Shown here: one piece after another, positions 48,987-60,800 of the stretch
Layout of the letters: each line of letters begins with the position of its first letter
Position numbering within the stretch: position 1 is the first letter of the stretch
Source: Phallus indusiatus
Lineage: Eukaryota > Basidiomycota > Agaricomycetes > Phallales > Phallaceae
Direction: 5' to 3'
DNA: 64,000 nt
Assembly (NCBI GenBank): GCA_027605045.1
Contig: JAQFWX010000024.1
Location: forward strand, 1-64,000
The notes under the pieces: model-generated
What the model saw: the letters and a program-made list of their open reading frames with translations, nothing else
Databases searched by the model: none
Told to the model about the DNA's origin: nothing
Position numbers and translations under genes: made by a program

Positions 48987-51111
48987 TTACCCCAACAGGT
49001 TCTCAGCACCCGGCCGTACATCGATTCTACATCTGAAGTCTCGCGGTCGTCTAAGGGAAAAGAAAAGTAACAAGTTCAAGCCATGAAATTATGATAAAAC
49101 TACTTACTTGACAGCTCCGGAAGAAAATTCATGGTTGTCAATTATGCTGGACAGCGGATCATCCCTAAGAACAGAGATATTTGCAACATGTAGAACAGTC
49201 GCAATAACGATGCTAATAAAGTTTTCCGCCATATGTTTACCAGGACATATGCTAAACAAGCGAAAAAAGAGAAACGAAAACACGTCTTAGATGTATGTCC
49301 CGATATAATACATCAGTCATACCGTCTTCCATATCCAAACGCAGCATTTGGTCTCATTTTGGCACTCCCGTCCAGAAATCTTTCGGGCCTGAACTCATCA
49401 GTTTTAGGCCCGTAGTCCTTCTCTGATCGGAAACAAAACCTAGACGGGTAGATTAAATATCGTTTAACAACGATAAAGATGCCGTGTTTACCAAGTGTTT
49501 CCCAAAATGATCGTTCCTTTAGGTATATAATATTCATTAATTGTTGTATCCGTCGTTTTCATCTGATGCGGTACCGACATCGGTGCCAGAGGATGCCATC
49601 GGAATGATTCACTGCAGAGTGCAGCCACGTAATGAAGTTTCGACAAATCGGCAATCAAGGGCAGGCTATCCCTGCCAATCACTCTATCCAGCTCTTCTTG
49701 AGCTTTTTTCTGCACGTCTGGATAAAGCGCCATTGCTAAGAAAAATAAGCGGATCTGAGTATCTAACTAGAAAGAATCAGCCCCAGTTAACGAGCTCATT
49801 GGGAAAAAAAAGATATTTACCGAGTCAATTCCACCTACATAAAGGGCTACCGCTACTTGACGAATGGTTTCCTCGTCATAATCCGATGAATTAGGATTAT
49901 TGGCCAGATCTTCCAGGCAGCTGGATACAAATGAAGGTTTGTATGTTCCTTGATCCTGCTGATTTATTGAACATAGAAAGTCATACACAGAGAATAGAAA
50001 TTTACGAAAGCATTTTTGACATATTTATATGGGATGTTCATCATATCTTCAAAGCGTTTGTCTAATTCCTCAGCCACTTTTGGAAACTTCAAACCGGGAA
50101 GCCAAGATGGAAGATACTTCACTGTCGCATGTTACATTGGAAATTCACAGGTAAATTTATATCATTTGCTTACTTATTGGGATACTATCGACCAGATAAG
50201 CTCCGGGTATCAATACCTGACTGAGGGGATGTAGGCATTTTTCTGCGATTATCACATTGGGGTCATTTTCTGGTAACACATCCATGCCATACGTGGTCTT
50301 GATTTGATCAATCAGGTCAGCTGTTAATCTTTGATATAATTCCATACCTGCAAGATAAACCCTCCAAATACATCTCTAGCAAACTTTAAATCGTTTAAGG
50401 GCTGAGCGATCAGACGCTGTGCGAAATATCTAACGAGAAAATTCGGGTGTGAACAGTGTGAATTAATGATGGAAATGAACCTTGAAGTAGTCTCCAAAGT
50501 GGCACCATACGAAACAAAGCTTCTGGGCGACAACACATTATGCAGAATTGCGCGGTGTTGAGTCCATTGTTCACCATAGTCCATGAACACGACGATGGAT
50601 TTACCAATACACGTTCTGTATTGTGTAATTATTCTGGGTTTTATCGTTCAAGATAAAAAATTTACAGATCTTGGAGCATCGTTGTTCTGGGCCTATCTGA
50701 ACATATTACACCTCTTTTGTTGTATAATTCATATTGCATGTCTGTTGAATTGATAAGGAGAAACGACTGGCCCAAAACATTGAAGTATACGAGGTCGCCT
50801 AATCGGATAATGTTACATTGATGATATGAACGAGTGAGGTTTTTATACCATATTTTTGGGCCCACTTCTCGTACATTCTGTATTCCAAAATTCCCGATGG
50901 AAAGTCTCTCAGATTGCCCCATATAGGATGCCTTGGTGGACCGGGTGGCAATCGGAGCCCTGTGCACGAGAATTTCAATGAGATGGGGTAGGGAAAATAG
51001 ACGAAGTAGATACGGACCTTTAGGAACGCGTATAGTGGTAAAATAAAGGAAAGCAGATACGGAGAGGCCTATAGAAGTAATGATGACATCGACAGCCGAC
51101 AGAGGCATCAT
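48987..51111 (-). CDS. Cytochrome P450 monooxygenase
   Basis: Microsomal heme monooxygenase. The ATG at 51111 (MMPLSAVDVIITSIGLSVSA) gives an N-terminal membrane anchor, followed by the VPKGPYLLRL proline/glycine region. The helix I motif is YVGGIDS just before an intron. Helix K has ESFR (ExxR) within SESFRWHPLAPMSVPH. The PERF motif is RPERFLDGSAKMRPNAAFGY. The heme loop FGYGRRICPGKH spans an intron. The final exon encodes RPRDFRCRIDVRPGAENLLG and stops at 48987-48989. About eight short introns are present. The family resembles basidiomycete CYP64-like / O-methylsterigmatocystin oxidoreductase-type P450s; the substrate is unknown. Confidence 0.88.
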
Positions 51112-51154
51112 AGCTTGTTGAAGAGGTCTTGTTCTCGACGTAGGAACAGATATG

Positions 51155-51162
51155 TATTTATA
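51155..51162 (-). promoter_or_regulatory. TATA box of the P450 gene
   Basis: Minus-strand TATAAATA about 44 bp upstream of the ATG at 51111, implying a very short leader. Confidence 0.55.
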
Positions 51163-52182
51163 GCAATGGAAGAGAGCTTAGAAGAGGTTTAGTTTATGCC
51201 TTACCGACTTCCGAAGATATGCACTAGTACCTTCGTCATGTGGGAGCCCGAGGGTACTTTCTTTGCGACATCGGACTTCCTCAATTCATGTTTATCACCT
51301 AGATTATCTTAAAAATAGAATCTCAACATCAGTCTTGGAATATTGCGTGACGAGATATCATCGAAAAGGGATGAATTTTCTTATCGGCTTCCTATGTTTA
51401 AAAAAAAACGATATTTGACTTATGTTCGACTTTAGCCTCGTATCAGGACTCACCTAAAATATATTTTGGGCTGTTGATATTCAAAAAGCGGAGAATTCTT
51501 ACATCTGTTAATCCATGTCCCGCAATTTCCTCGGTACGAATTCAATGGAAGGGTATTATCCTGTTGAACGAACGGAGATCAGAATGTACATAGATGCGTA
51601 TGCTCTTTTCGTCATACCAGGGGTATCAATCTCATGATTAGAAAGGTCTAGAACTATTAATGCATATCAACCAAATAAACATAGTGGGAAAATAAAGATA
51701 TGTAGTGAGAACTCACGGTGTCTTAAGGCTATTGCCATGTCTATATCCAACTACGATCTTTATAATAAGTATAATAGTGTCTTCGATGTAATCGTCTTGT
51801 TATCATGAGAGTCGCGTCTTTAGTTTAAACCTCGAATGACATACGTCCCAGCGAAAGTCATGTTGACTGACTCTGAGGGAAAGTGATTGGCTTATTTTCG
51901 CTTTGTAAGCGGGTTTCATACGCCTAGTCTGAATCTGAAAATTTCCGGCGACCAAGCAACCAATGAAAAATCGTATCCCGTATATTTTAAAACGTGTCAG
52001 AGGGTTAGCATAACAAATCGTAATAATCCATGTATGTATGATACGGAAAACTTGTGGTGTCAGTGTATATATATAATGAGTATATGAGATATCATCAACC
52101 TAATGCCTGCCCCTTTCCAAAAACGTACTAATGGTAGAAGAGAAGATCCCATCCACAATCGCACAGAATCACAGTTACTAAC
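51163..52182. other. Intergenic 1 kb, no gene seen
   Basis: Upstream of the P450 and downstream of eIF2A. A 66-codon plus frame at 51887-52087 has no recognisable product. Confidence 0.5.
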
Positions 52183-54655
52183 CTAAGCAGAAGGAGAGAG
52201 AGCTTGCAGTGAATCAAGCTCCTTCCGAATTTCAGCCTCGGTATCAATTTTCTTCAGCTGCGTCGCTTCCAAACGCTCTCCACGTTTGGTTTTTTCTTTA
52301 AGATCTTCTATTGCTTTGATCTATTATTTTAAAACGTAAGCATATATAAAACCTGCAAACGGCTCCAAAAGGATGTCCGTTGACCACCTCACCTTCTTAT
52401 TTAGATTCCGGATCTTCTTCGCAATAGGATCAAGAGGAGCAGTTTCTCCAGCAGGTGTAGGAGGAACGCTGTCGCTCAGCATATCGATAGCAGCAACGAC
52501 AGTAGGACTTTTAATGCTCGGCGACTTCGGTGTAGCCGCACCCCCCTCTCCTGCACCACCAACTTCATCAGCAGCAGCATCACCCGCAGCACCTCCATCT
52601 CCATCTTTCCCATCCTTCTTCTTTTTCTTTTTCTTCTTTTTATTACCATCAACACCGTTCCCGCCTGCTCCACTTGCTGCAGCGGTACCAGCAGCATTCC
52701 CATTCCCATTGGGAGGAGCTGCGCCAGGAACATGATTAGCCCCACCACCACCCCGTCTCCCACGCGGCGCCCGTCCATCATTGCCAGTCCCATTAGGAGC
52801 TGCACCCGGAACATATCTCTGCCCCCCACCGCCACCACCGCCTCCTGAACTTCCATGACCATGACCACTGCCATTTGACCGACCCCCACCCGGACGTGGT
52901 GGTGTCCCGCCCTCGTCTTCCCGTTTATACACCGAAGATGCAGCAAGCCCTCGTGCACCAGGTGGACGATACGCGCCCGCCGGTTTTCCAGCTGTTGGTT
53001 TCGCTGTTGTGTGTTCTTTTGCTTCTGGAGATGGTTCAGGTGCCATTGGTAGACCGTCTGTGAAAGATGGGCAGTCTTCTAGTGGAATTGGTCGGATCGA
53101 CGCCTGCAAAGAAAGGTCAAGAAATTCTGGAGACGACGACGAGCGATAAACAAACCTGATACAACTCGTCAATCATCTGAATATGAATAAGCGGTCCAGT
53201 ACAATGCCAAATCTTGATCCCATTATCCACGCGTAACCTCGGACTGAGAGTCGCAGTGAACAAAAACTTCCCATCCGGACTCCATTCACACCAACTCGTA
53301 TTGGGCGCATCGATAGAACAAACACGTGTCAGAGAACGACGGTCGTATAAATCGACTTTGCCTGCCAAGTTACCAAACCCGGCCAGAATGATGAGCCGAG
53401 CTTGCGGGTTGAACGAAATGAAGTTGATAGGTCCTGAACCAAAGTCGTATAATGTGCGAACCCGTTGATCGAATAGGACTGCTTTAGCTGGCATATCTAA
53501 AAAAGGAGAACGAACGATAAGCGATCGTGCTCGGAGGATAATGTTCAGATGCGTCTCAAAAAACCTACATCCGTAAACCACGCCAAACTCTTTCGAGTTA
53601 GGACTCCAAGTAAAATCCGAAATAGGCCCTTCTTTATCCAAAGTGACACGGCAATCAAAGTTACCAGCGGCACTGAGCAGATACAAGCCAGTCTCCCCAT
53701 AATAGCTCTTGTTGGTCTTGTCCACCTCGGTCTGAGTGAGAACGAGAACCTGTGTCCCCAAAGCGTTCCATTTGATCTGGACCCTATCCGCCTTATAAAA
53801 AGTCTTTTGTGAAGTCGGTGGGGATGCGGCGAGATTGAGCAAGCCGTATATCCGGATGATAGCAGGTGCACCTTTCTTCTCGGCGATGAATACGGCGATG
53901 TGGGGGTTTGCGCCCGGCCCTAAGGAGATGGTCGAACAGCCCTCGATTCTAAGCTTGTCAATGACGCCTTTCGACCAATCGCTCGGATTGAAGACTTGTA
54001 TTTCAGACCCAACTAATCGCACCGCATGCGACTCGGACGACGTGTATTGCAAATTCCAGTTCTCTTGACTTTTTTGAGTTAGAGCGTAGAGTTCATCGCC
54101 TGATTGGACTGAAAATATGCGTAGGTTTTTGTGTTGGGTGTTGTTGTCTTCGGAGCGGACTGGTTATACAAAAGAGATCATGATGCGATTCGGTCAGGAT
54201 CAAGAATGTAATATTTTTAGAATGGTAACGTACTCGGTCGCTCCCAAGTTGATAGAAAGGAACCTTTTGGAGAAAAACCCAGTTCAATAACGTTTGGCAG
54301 AGGAATTTCGCAAAGAACAGAGCCGTCCGTGGGGTTGACTATAAGCACGCTGTTGTACGGTTAGTGGTTAATCAAACCACGAACAGTTTGAAGTTGAAGA
54401 CTAACCCAGTAGGAACTGCATACGCCAATAGCTTGCCATCCGGACTGTATACATATGTTCTCGCGGTAGCTTCTGGCTTCTGAAAACCTTCCACAGGGTC
54501 ATATGACGAGAAACCACTGACGAGGCCTAGCTGCTTTTGCGACCGAACTGTAAAGCAAAGACGAAAAAAACTAGTCGTTAAAACACACCGGAAAAATGGC
54601 AGATTAGGAGTGCGGATTGCTTACAAGCATATTGCAGATTGACTTGGGAGGCCAT
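52183..54655 (-). CDS. Eukaryotic translation initiation factor 2A
   Basis: Monomeric eIF2A, a 40S-associated cytosolic factor that can bring initiator tRNA independently of eIF2. The ATG at 54655 (MASQVNLQYA) is followed by introns, then SYDPVEGFQKPEATARTYVY and SPDGKLLAYAVPTG. The WD-type propeller continues with NPHIAVFIAEKKGAPAIIRI, ADRVQIKWNALGTQVLVLTQ, YYGETGLYLL, SWCEWSPDGKFLFTATLSPR and NGIKIWHC. The C-terminal third is Pro/Gly/Ala-rich with a GGGGGGGG run and nine consecutive Lys. It ends in the family-typical helical segment RGERLEATQLKKIDTEAEIR and the stop at 52183-52185. The Gly/Lys low-complexity stretch is longer than usual. Confidence 0.9.
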
Positions 54656-54946
54656 TTGGGGGTGGGGAGGCTAATGAAGCAAGCAAATGCCTCAGTGTAA
54701 TAGGGAAGAAGGAGAAGAAGGCAAGGGGAATGGGCGCAAACGAGGACCAGTCTGGATCGGACTTTGAATTTTTGTGGGCGTCTACTGAACACGACTCTTT
54801 TTGTTATTCGGTGCGAGACACGACGAAGGTTATTTTACGCGCGAGAAGGGAAAAAATAGAAGAAAACACGTTGTTTAATAGTCGCCTATCTGGTCCAGTT
54901 CCGGAGTATCTGATTTTGCCCTCTTTTATGTTATTTTGATTGATGT

Positions 54947-55038
54947 TGTAGAAGTCTGTCCCATGTTAGTCATCATGTGTATGTTACGTCGGTCACACTC
55001 TCATATAGAGTTACCTTCTCCTGCCTCCTACTTCTACA
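54947..55038 (+). repeat. 5' LTR (92 bp)
   Basis: Identical to 62248-62339. Ends TGTAGAAG...CTTCTACA. Unusually short for a Ty3/gypsy element. Confidence 0.95.
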
Positions 55039-55056
55039 TGGTGATGAGTTTTGACG
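55039..55056 (+). other. Possible primer-binding site
   Basis: The internal sequence starts TGGTGATGAG directly after the LTR. TGG complements the CCA end of a tRNA, as in many LTR elements, but I cannot name the tRNA. Confidence 0.35.
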
Positions 55057-55246
55057 TCTCTAAAACGCATATCATCAGGTTTTATAATCCGATCACTGTT
55101 TTCATACTCTTTCATCGTCAGGTAGAAGAAAACCGCAAAGTCCACGCACCCTCCCCTGTTATTACCGCTATATCTCCATTTTTTCTCCACCAGTCGCCTT
55201 CTCGTTTCTTTCCCTCTTTGATTTCGCGTCACTTAGGACGAGTTAA

Positions 55247-55490
55247 GTGCACGTTTGCACACCAACATTTACGAGTGCACGTTTGCACATCAGGATTTAC
55301 GAGTGCACGTTTGCACACTAGCGTTTACAAGTGCACGGTTGCACACTAGAATTTAGAAAGTGCTCGTTAGCACTGACCTCTGTTTCTTACTTTCGCGTCG
55401 TGTCATACAGAGTGCTCGTTCGCACTGACCCCAGTTTCGGTTCTTTTCTCTTACTGTCGCTTCGCCGCGGACAAAGTGCTTGTTAGCACT
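55247..55490 (+). repeat. Array of seven short hairpins in the retrotransposon leader
   Basis: Four GTGCAC-type units with stem GTGCA/TGCAC (55247-55260, 55275-55288, 55303-55316, 55331-55344), spaced 28 bp, are followed by three AGTGCT/AGCACT-type units (55359-55374, 55411-55426, 55475-55490), spaced 52-64 bp. Loops are CGTT or TGTT, with one CGGT. A degenerate eighth may follow near 55526. Spacers share ATTTACGAG or TGACC-like words. Confidence 0.85.
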
Positions 55491-55960
55491 AACCTCAATT
55501 TCTGTTCTTTTTCTCCGTCTTATGAGTCTTGCTCGTCCGCCACTAGTGTCACGTCTTTCAGATACGTTGCTCTTAGATCCTTTCTCAGTCTTGTGCGCGT
55601 CTCCCGAACACAGAGCCTCGAGGAACGAATTCGCGCGATCATCCCTTCTCCCTCGCCAATCTGAGCACGGCCTTCACGTTTATTTCTGCGTAGAGCAGCT
55701 GGACATTTCCGTTTTCCCTGTCGTGTCATATCAAACTGAAATTTCTCTCAACTCTTCACGTTCCCGTTGGCGTTTTTTCCGCTCTGCTCGTGATATTTCT
55801 CGTGTCCAATTTAGATTCCCATCGCCGGACGATCCAACTATCGGTTTTATTGAGTGTTGTTTCAAACAAAATTTTCATTTCCTAGTCTGGTCGCTTTACA
55901 TCCCTGGTTCTTCTTTTCCCGATCGTCTGTTTGTCCCTGCGCCACTCCGTATAACGAGTC

Positions 55961-57859
55961 ATGCCACCAGTGTTGAGGAGCCATCATCATCCTCAACAAC
56001 CCCTCATGGACCCTCCTCATCGTCCAGACGATGCTCCCGTTCCTGCACCCGCACCCGTCCCCGAGTTAGATGCTCCTTTGCCTCCAGCCCCTGATCCCGA
56101 GGGACGTGCAAGGGACGCCGTCCCCGTGCTGAATAATGCTCCTCGTCTCCCGATTGTCCCACAGAATGACCAATTAATTGATCGCCTTCAATGCGATCTC
56201 GACATGGTTTTACGTATTCTTCAGATTCCCCCTCATCCTAGGCCAGATCCCCCTCCTTATGCTCCGCGTCCTTTTGTTGGTCCCGCTACTCCCCCCGTTG
56301 TTGTGCCCAACCCCTTTCCGGTCGTTGCAAACCCTTTCCCCGGAAACCAAATGCCACATATCCGTGTTGAGCGGGACCTCCCTCATCCCCCGCGTGCAGC
56401 CTCAGCCGATATACCACAACGCCGCCATTCTCCATTTGTAAGGCCGGCGTCCGCGGGTGTTTACCACTTAAATCACCCTCGGCACCCTACCCCCCCTTCC
56501 AGGGTGTTGTCTCCGTGGTCTGATGATTCCAACCCAGCGTTACTTCCCCCTGCTCCCGTACCCCTCCAGAATTTCGATTTGTCTAGGGCCAAGATCCCAA
56601 CTTTCAACGGTATGATTCAAGAGGACGCATCTAGTTGGATTGACGACCTTAGGTTGCTTGCGGTCCAGCATCGCCTCTCAGACCCCAATATCTGTACTCT
56701 GTTCCCCCTATGCCTCCGTGGTGACGAAACTAAACGTGTTTTTGATTCTTTGACCGATGATGTTAAATCCGACTGGGCACTTCTTCAGTCGGCTTGGCTG
56801 GAGGCATATCCTTCTATGGAATCTCGAGAGTCGCAGATCACTATTTTACAGGACTTTCGTAACCTTCGTGTTGATGAGCGCGCTTTATGCTCTGAGTCAA
56901 GGGACAAAGATGGCCATCGGGTTTGGGAGTTGGTCAAATTCTCACGTAAACTTGCGGTGGCTGGTCACAAAGTTAAGGGAATGACTTCAGGGGCCAAAGG
57001 CCGCGAGGCCCTTTCTAACCTCCCCTCTGTGATTCGCAACCGACTTCCTGTATACAATCTGACATCCGAGCCTTCCTTGGAGCAATTGTGCAAAGATCTT
57101 GCTTCGGCAGACCATCATGCTATTGCAGCGGAGGTGAAAGAGAAACTTGCCCTTTCTGATTCTGTATCTTTTCTTCGTCGTGAAATCTCCCATTTGTCAC
57201 ATCCCAGGTCGTCTTCTAACTTGTACTCAAATACCTCTTCTTCCTCCCTGCCTCCACCTACCAAGCCCAACAATCCCGCTCCCTCGCGAATGCTCGACCC
57301 GGCTCTTCCCAAGTCTTCTCCCGTTTTCAAAAATTCCCCTGAAGGCAAAGCCTTATATAAAGCAGCCATCGACTTATGGAATAGGTCGCACACTCCAAAT
57401 GCTGAACCTACAGTAGAGGATCCTTACCCGCTTACACCTGGTTCTCCATCCCCTGGGTCGGGTGAATGTTGGAAGTGCGGCAGCCTCCAGCACAGAAGCT
57501 ATCAGTCTGCAGCTTGTGATCCACTTGAGGCTCTTCCTGAGAAAGAGCAGACTTACAGACGGGTAGTCTTTGAAGCTATCAGATCCATTCAACAGCAAAA
57601 CAGGAGACGTCGTTTCGGACCTGCTAGACCTGGCACCCCTAGTGCTCAAACTTCTATGAACCTTTTCTCTCAGGATAATCTTTTGCAGCATGATTGGGTT
57701 AGTTCCGATGCCATCAATCCTGACACTCCACCTTCAGAGGTTGACATGGCCCTATTCGCTTCCCCCATGGTTTTCGGTGGTGGTTTTGGTGCCAGTGGTA
57801 TTTATGGCGGTGGTTTTGGCAACAACGACCTCTCCGATATGACCGCGGAAAACCCATAG
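55961..57859 (+). CDS. Retrotransposon Gag
   Basis: 632 aa with an ATG start (MPPVLRSHHHPQQPLMD). A Pro-rich N-terminal third is followed by a capsid-like segment (TFNGMIQEDASSWIDDLRLL, RGDETKRVFDSLTDDVKSDW, YPSMESRESQITILQDF) typical of Ty3/gypsy Gag. Near residue 503 is a Cys-His motif CWKCGSLQHRSYQSAAC (CX2CX4HX7C), longer than the canonical zinc knuckle CX2CX4HX4C. The C-terminus is Gly/Phe-rich (GGGFGASGIYGGGFG). The stop at 57857-57859 overlaps the pol frame. It forms the particle that packages element RNA. Confidence 0.88.
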   Translation: MPPVLRSHHHPQQPLMDPPHRPDDAPVPAPAPVPELDAPLPPAPDPEGRARDAVPVLNNAPRLPIVPQNDQLIDRLQCDLDMVLRILQIPPHPRPDPPPYAPRPFVGPATPPVVVPNPFPVVANPFPGNQMPHIRVERDLPHPPRAASADIPQRRHSPFVRPASAGVYHLNHPRHPTPPSRVLSPWSDDSNPALLPPAPVPLQNFDLSRAKIPTFNGMIQEDASSWIDDLRLLAVQHRLSDPNICTLFPLCLRGDETKRVFDSLTDDVKSDWALLQSAWLEAYPSMESRESQITILQDFRNLRVDERALCSESRDKDGHRVWELVKFSRKLAVAGHKVKGMTSGAKGREALSNLPSVIRNRLPVYNLTSEPSLEQLCKDLASADHHAIAAEVKEKLALSDSVSFLRREISHLSHPRSSSNLYSNTSSSSLPPPTKPNNPAPSRMLDPALPKSSPVFKNSPEGKALYKAAIDLWNRSHTPNAEPTVEDPYPLTPGSPSPGSGECWKCGSLQHRSYQSAACDPLEALPEKEQTYRRVVFEAIRSIQQQNRRRRFGPARPGTPSAQTSMNLFSQDNLLQHDWVSSDAINPDTPPSEVDMALFASPMVFGGGFGASGIYGGGFGNNDLSDMTAENP

Positions 57860-60800
57860 GGAGCCTTGTTCGAGGGTCCCAAGACCTCCCCACTATCACT
57901 GACCCTCTCTCTTCTCCACTTCTTTTTCCCAGTGAACCGTCTCATCGGCGTCCTTGTTTTTCTTTACCCCTAGCCACAATTCGTGCGACTCATCGTTCCC
58001 GCTTCTCGAATCCTCGCCTTATTTCTCCCCCTCTTTACTCTACTTATACATCTTCACGTTTAAAGCATCCTTCTGTTTTCACCACCACCCCATTCCCCTC
58101 CCCTTCGTCTGTTGCTTCTTCCTCTATTGATGGACATCAGATCATTGAACTTTGTCCCCCACGTAATCCGTCTCTACAATTTTCACACTTATTTTTCACT
58201 TCTGCTGATGTTTGCAATGGGGGTTCTTCTGTTCGTTTAAAAGCTCTTGTGGATGATGGTAGCGGTTGCATTGCACTTGATAAGCTTACTTGGATTGCTT
58301 GGAAAGATCGTTTGGGTGATATAGTTCCATCAAAAATAACGGCTAGGTGCGCCGATGGGTCGCTAGTCAAGTCTTTGGGATCCATGCCTTTGTTGATCAA
58401 TGTCGTGGGAGTTGCTTGCAGGATGGTGGCCGAAGTTTTCGATTCCAATGCCTCCTTTGAAATTCTGTTAGGTCGTCCATGGCTGGGTCAAACTCGGGCA
58501 ATTCACGACTATGACTCAGATATCATTTATTTCAACACTCCTTCATCGCAGATTGTCATCCATAATTCTTACCCCCTTCGCACACCTTTTCCATTGGCTA
58601 TCAACTCCCTCTCTACCCCTTCTACGCATGTTTTTGAGAGTGCCTTACCGTTTTGCGCTTTGGACATTCCCGAGGGCGATCCATCCGACTCTGAGTTCAT
58701 AGGCCGTGGTGTTGACGATGAGTGTTTTGTCAACGACCGTAAATCAACGTTCGATTTGTTACAACGTCTTCGACAGTCCAGTCCGTCTTACTCTAGCTTC
58801 CATCCTGACAGGATTGCTGAGATCCTTCGAGTAATCCAGATTGGCTCTGACAACACTCCTGATCAAGTCAGCCGCATTCAGAGGTTGGTAGCTGACTATG
58901 CTGATGTCTTTGCCCTGGGTTTATCCGAGGTCAAACCGGTCAAGTTCATTGAACACCGAATCGATGTTGATCCTAATTTCGAGCTCCCACTGCAGCGAGT
59001 GAAGCCTCCAGTCCTTACACCAGCTCAGCGTGATTGGCTTTTTCAATATGTCGACAAGTTGCTAGACAGTGGCATCATTGTTCCTATTCCGTTCGACTGC
59101 GTCAAGTGTGTCAACAAGATTGTTTTGGCACCTAAGGTAGCTCATGGGTCGGCTCGATCTTCCGATGAACTACGAATATTAGCCAATGCTGCGTGTACCA
59201 AAGCTGGGTTATCTTCTCCATTTCCTACTCTGCCGTCCGATCCCGCACTCGTCCCGGTTACATCTTCCTCATCTAATTCCTGGAGGTTGTGCCATAATTT
59301 CCGCCCACTCAACCGCGCTACTATTCTCCCTAGTTTTCCCAACTCGGATATTTTGACTAAACAGAACCGATTGGCAGGCAAAGAGTGGTATGTGGGGTTA
59401 GATTTAGCTGCTGCTTACCACGCATGTCCCGTGCGCCGTCAGGATTGGGGGTATTTAGCATTTCAGGTACCTGATAGGGGTTATTTCGCCTACACTCGAA
59501 TGCCATTTGGCCTAACAGGAGCCGGCGCCACGTGTCAAGAAATGATTTTCGAGGTGTTCGGCGAGATTATAGGATCGGCAGTAGAAACTCAAATGGACGA
59601 TATTTGTTCTGGTGATGACAATTGGGATGCGCTGTTTTTAGTTCTGCAGGATGTACTCCAGCGGTGCCGTGCGAGAGGCCTTTCTTTAGCCCCTGCTAAA
59701 CTACAGCTTTTCGTTAAGGAAATCGTTTGGTCCGGCATGTCATTGAGCAAACGTGGAGTCTCGGTTAGTGCAAACAAGGTCTCTTCTATTCTTCTTTGGC
59801 CTAGCCCTTCCACTGCTCGCGAACTGTTAGGGTTCCTTAGCACTGCTTCCTTCTTCCGCTCATGCATTCCTGCTTTCGCCGAAATTGCTGAACCTCTCTA
59901 CGCTCTTATTCGCTCAGTCCGTGTTCCGAAACAGGCTAAGAAGGGTGCTTACAAACTTGCGCTCCAGACAGCTCCTATTTCCCATCTTTGGTCTGGCGAG
60001 CAGGAAAAAGCTTTTGCTAGACTGAAGACTTCTTTGACGACAGCTCCAGTCCTACGCAATCATGTTCCGGGTGATGTCTTCGTAATTGGCACTGACGCTT
60101 CTCGTGTAGGAGTAGCCGCCTTTTTGGCCCAGTGGCACCCGCACCCTTCATCGCTCGAGGCGGATAAGGTTCTCTACCCAGTCCATTTTGCTTCCAAATT
60201 GCTCCCAAAATCTTTGCGTAATGCGCATTCTTTCATCCTCGAGTTGGCTGCTGTCAAGTTCGCATTGGAACAGTTTCATAAGTTTTGCTGGGGCGAACGC
60301 ATAACTATTATCACTGATTGTATCGCCGTGGCTAATTTATTGAAGAATGATCATTTGCCACCTCAGCACGCCCTTTGGAAAGAAGCCATTCTCCGTTACA
60401 ACATTGTTGAACTTATCCATCGTCCTGGAAGAGGTAACCCGATGGATGCCTTGTCGCGCTGGGGCGTTTTAGGTCAACTAAAAGCTGATGGTTGTCTCGA
60501 ACCGGGATGGGAACAGTCCGTTGGTTTGGTTAATGATATGTTTCTCTTACCCTCCGTCTCTCCCCCAATCACTTCCGACCCCCTGTCTTTGCGCTCTGGT
60601 TCTCACGTTACGCCTGGTTCTCTTGATACAGTTGTGGCCGCTGACATCAATGCCCTCTTGGATTCTTTTCGTCCTGAGGTTTTCAGGCACAACATCTGCT
60701 TGTGGCTCACTTCCATGACCCTTCCTGACGGTTTGTCTGACGCAGCGGTTGAGCGGATCAAGGCAGCATCTCTGGAATATTTTATCGATGGTGGAAAGTT

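Noticed and set aside
52373..52735. Plus-strand 120-codon Pro/Ser/Phe-rich frame
   Set aside because: Mirror of the Gly/Lys-rich low-complexity tail of eIF2A on the other strand.
55247..55490. Regularly spaced repeats that could suggest a CRISPR array
   Set aside because: Units are 14-16-bp hairpins with related spacers inside a eukaryotic retrotransposon leader; there are no cas genes.
55480..56094. 204-codon frame in the retrotransposon leader
   Set aside because: Overlaps the start of gag in another frame, is Ser/Arg-rich low complexity and matches no retroelement domain.
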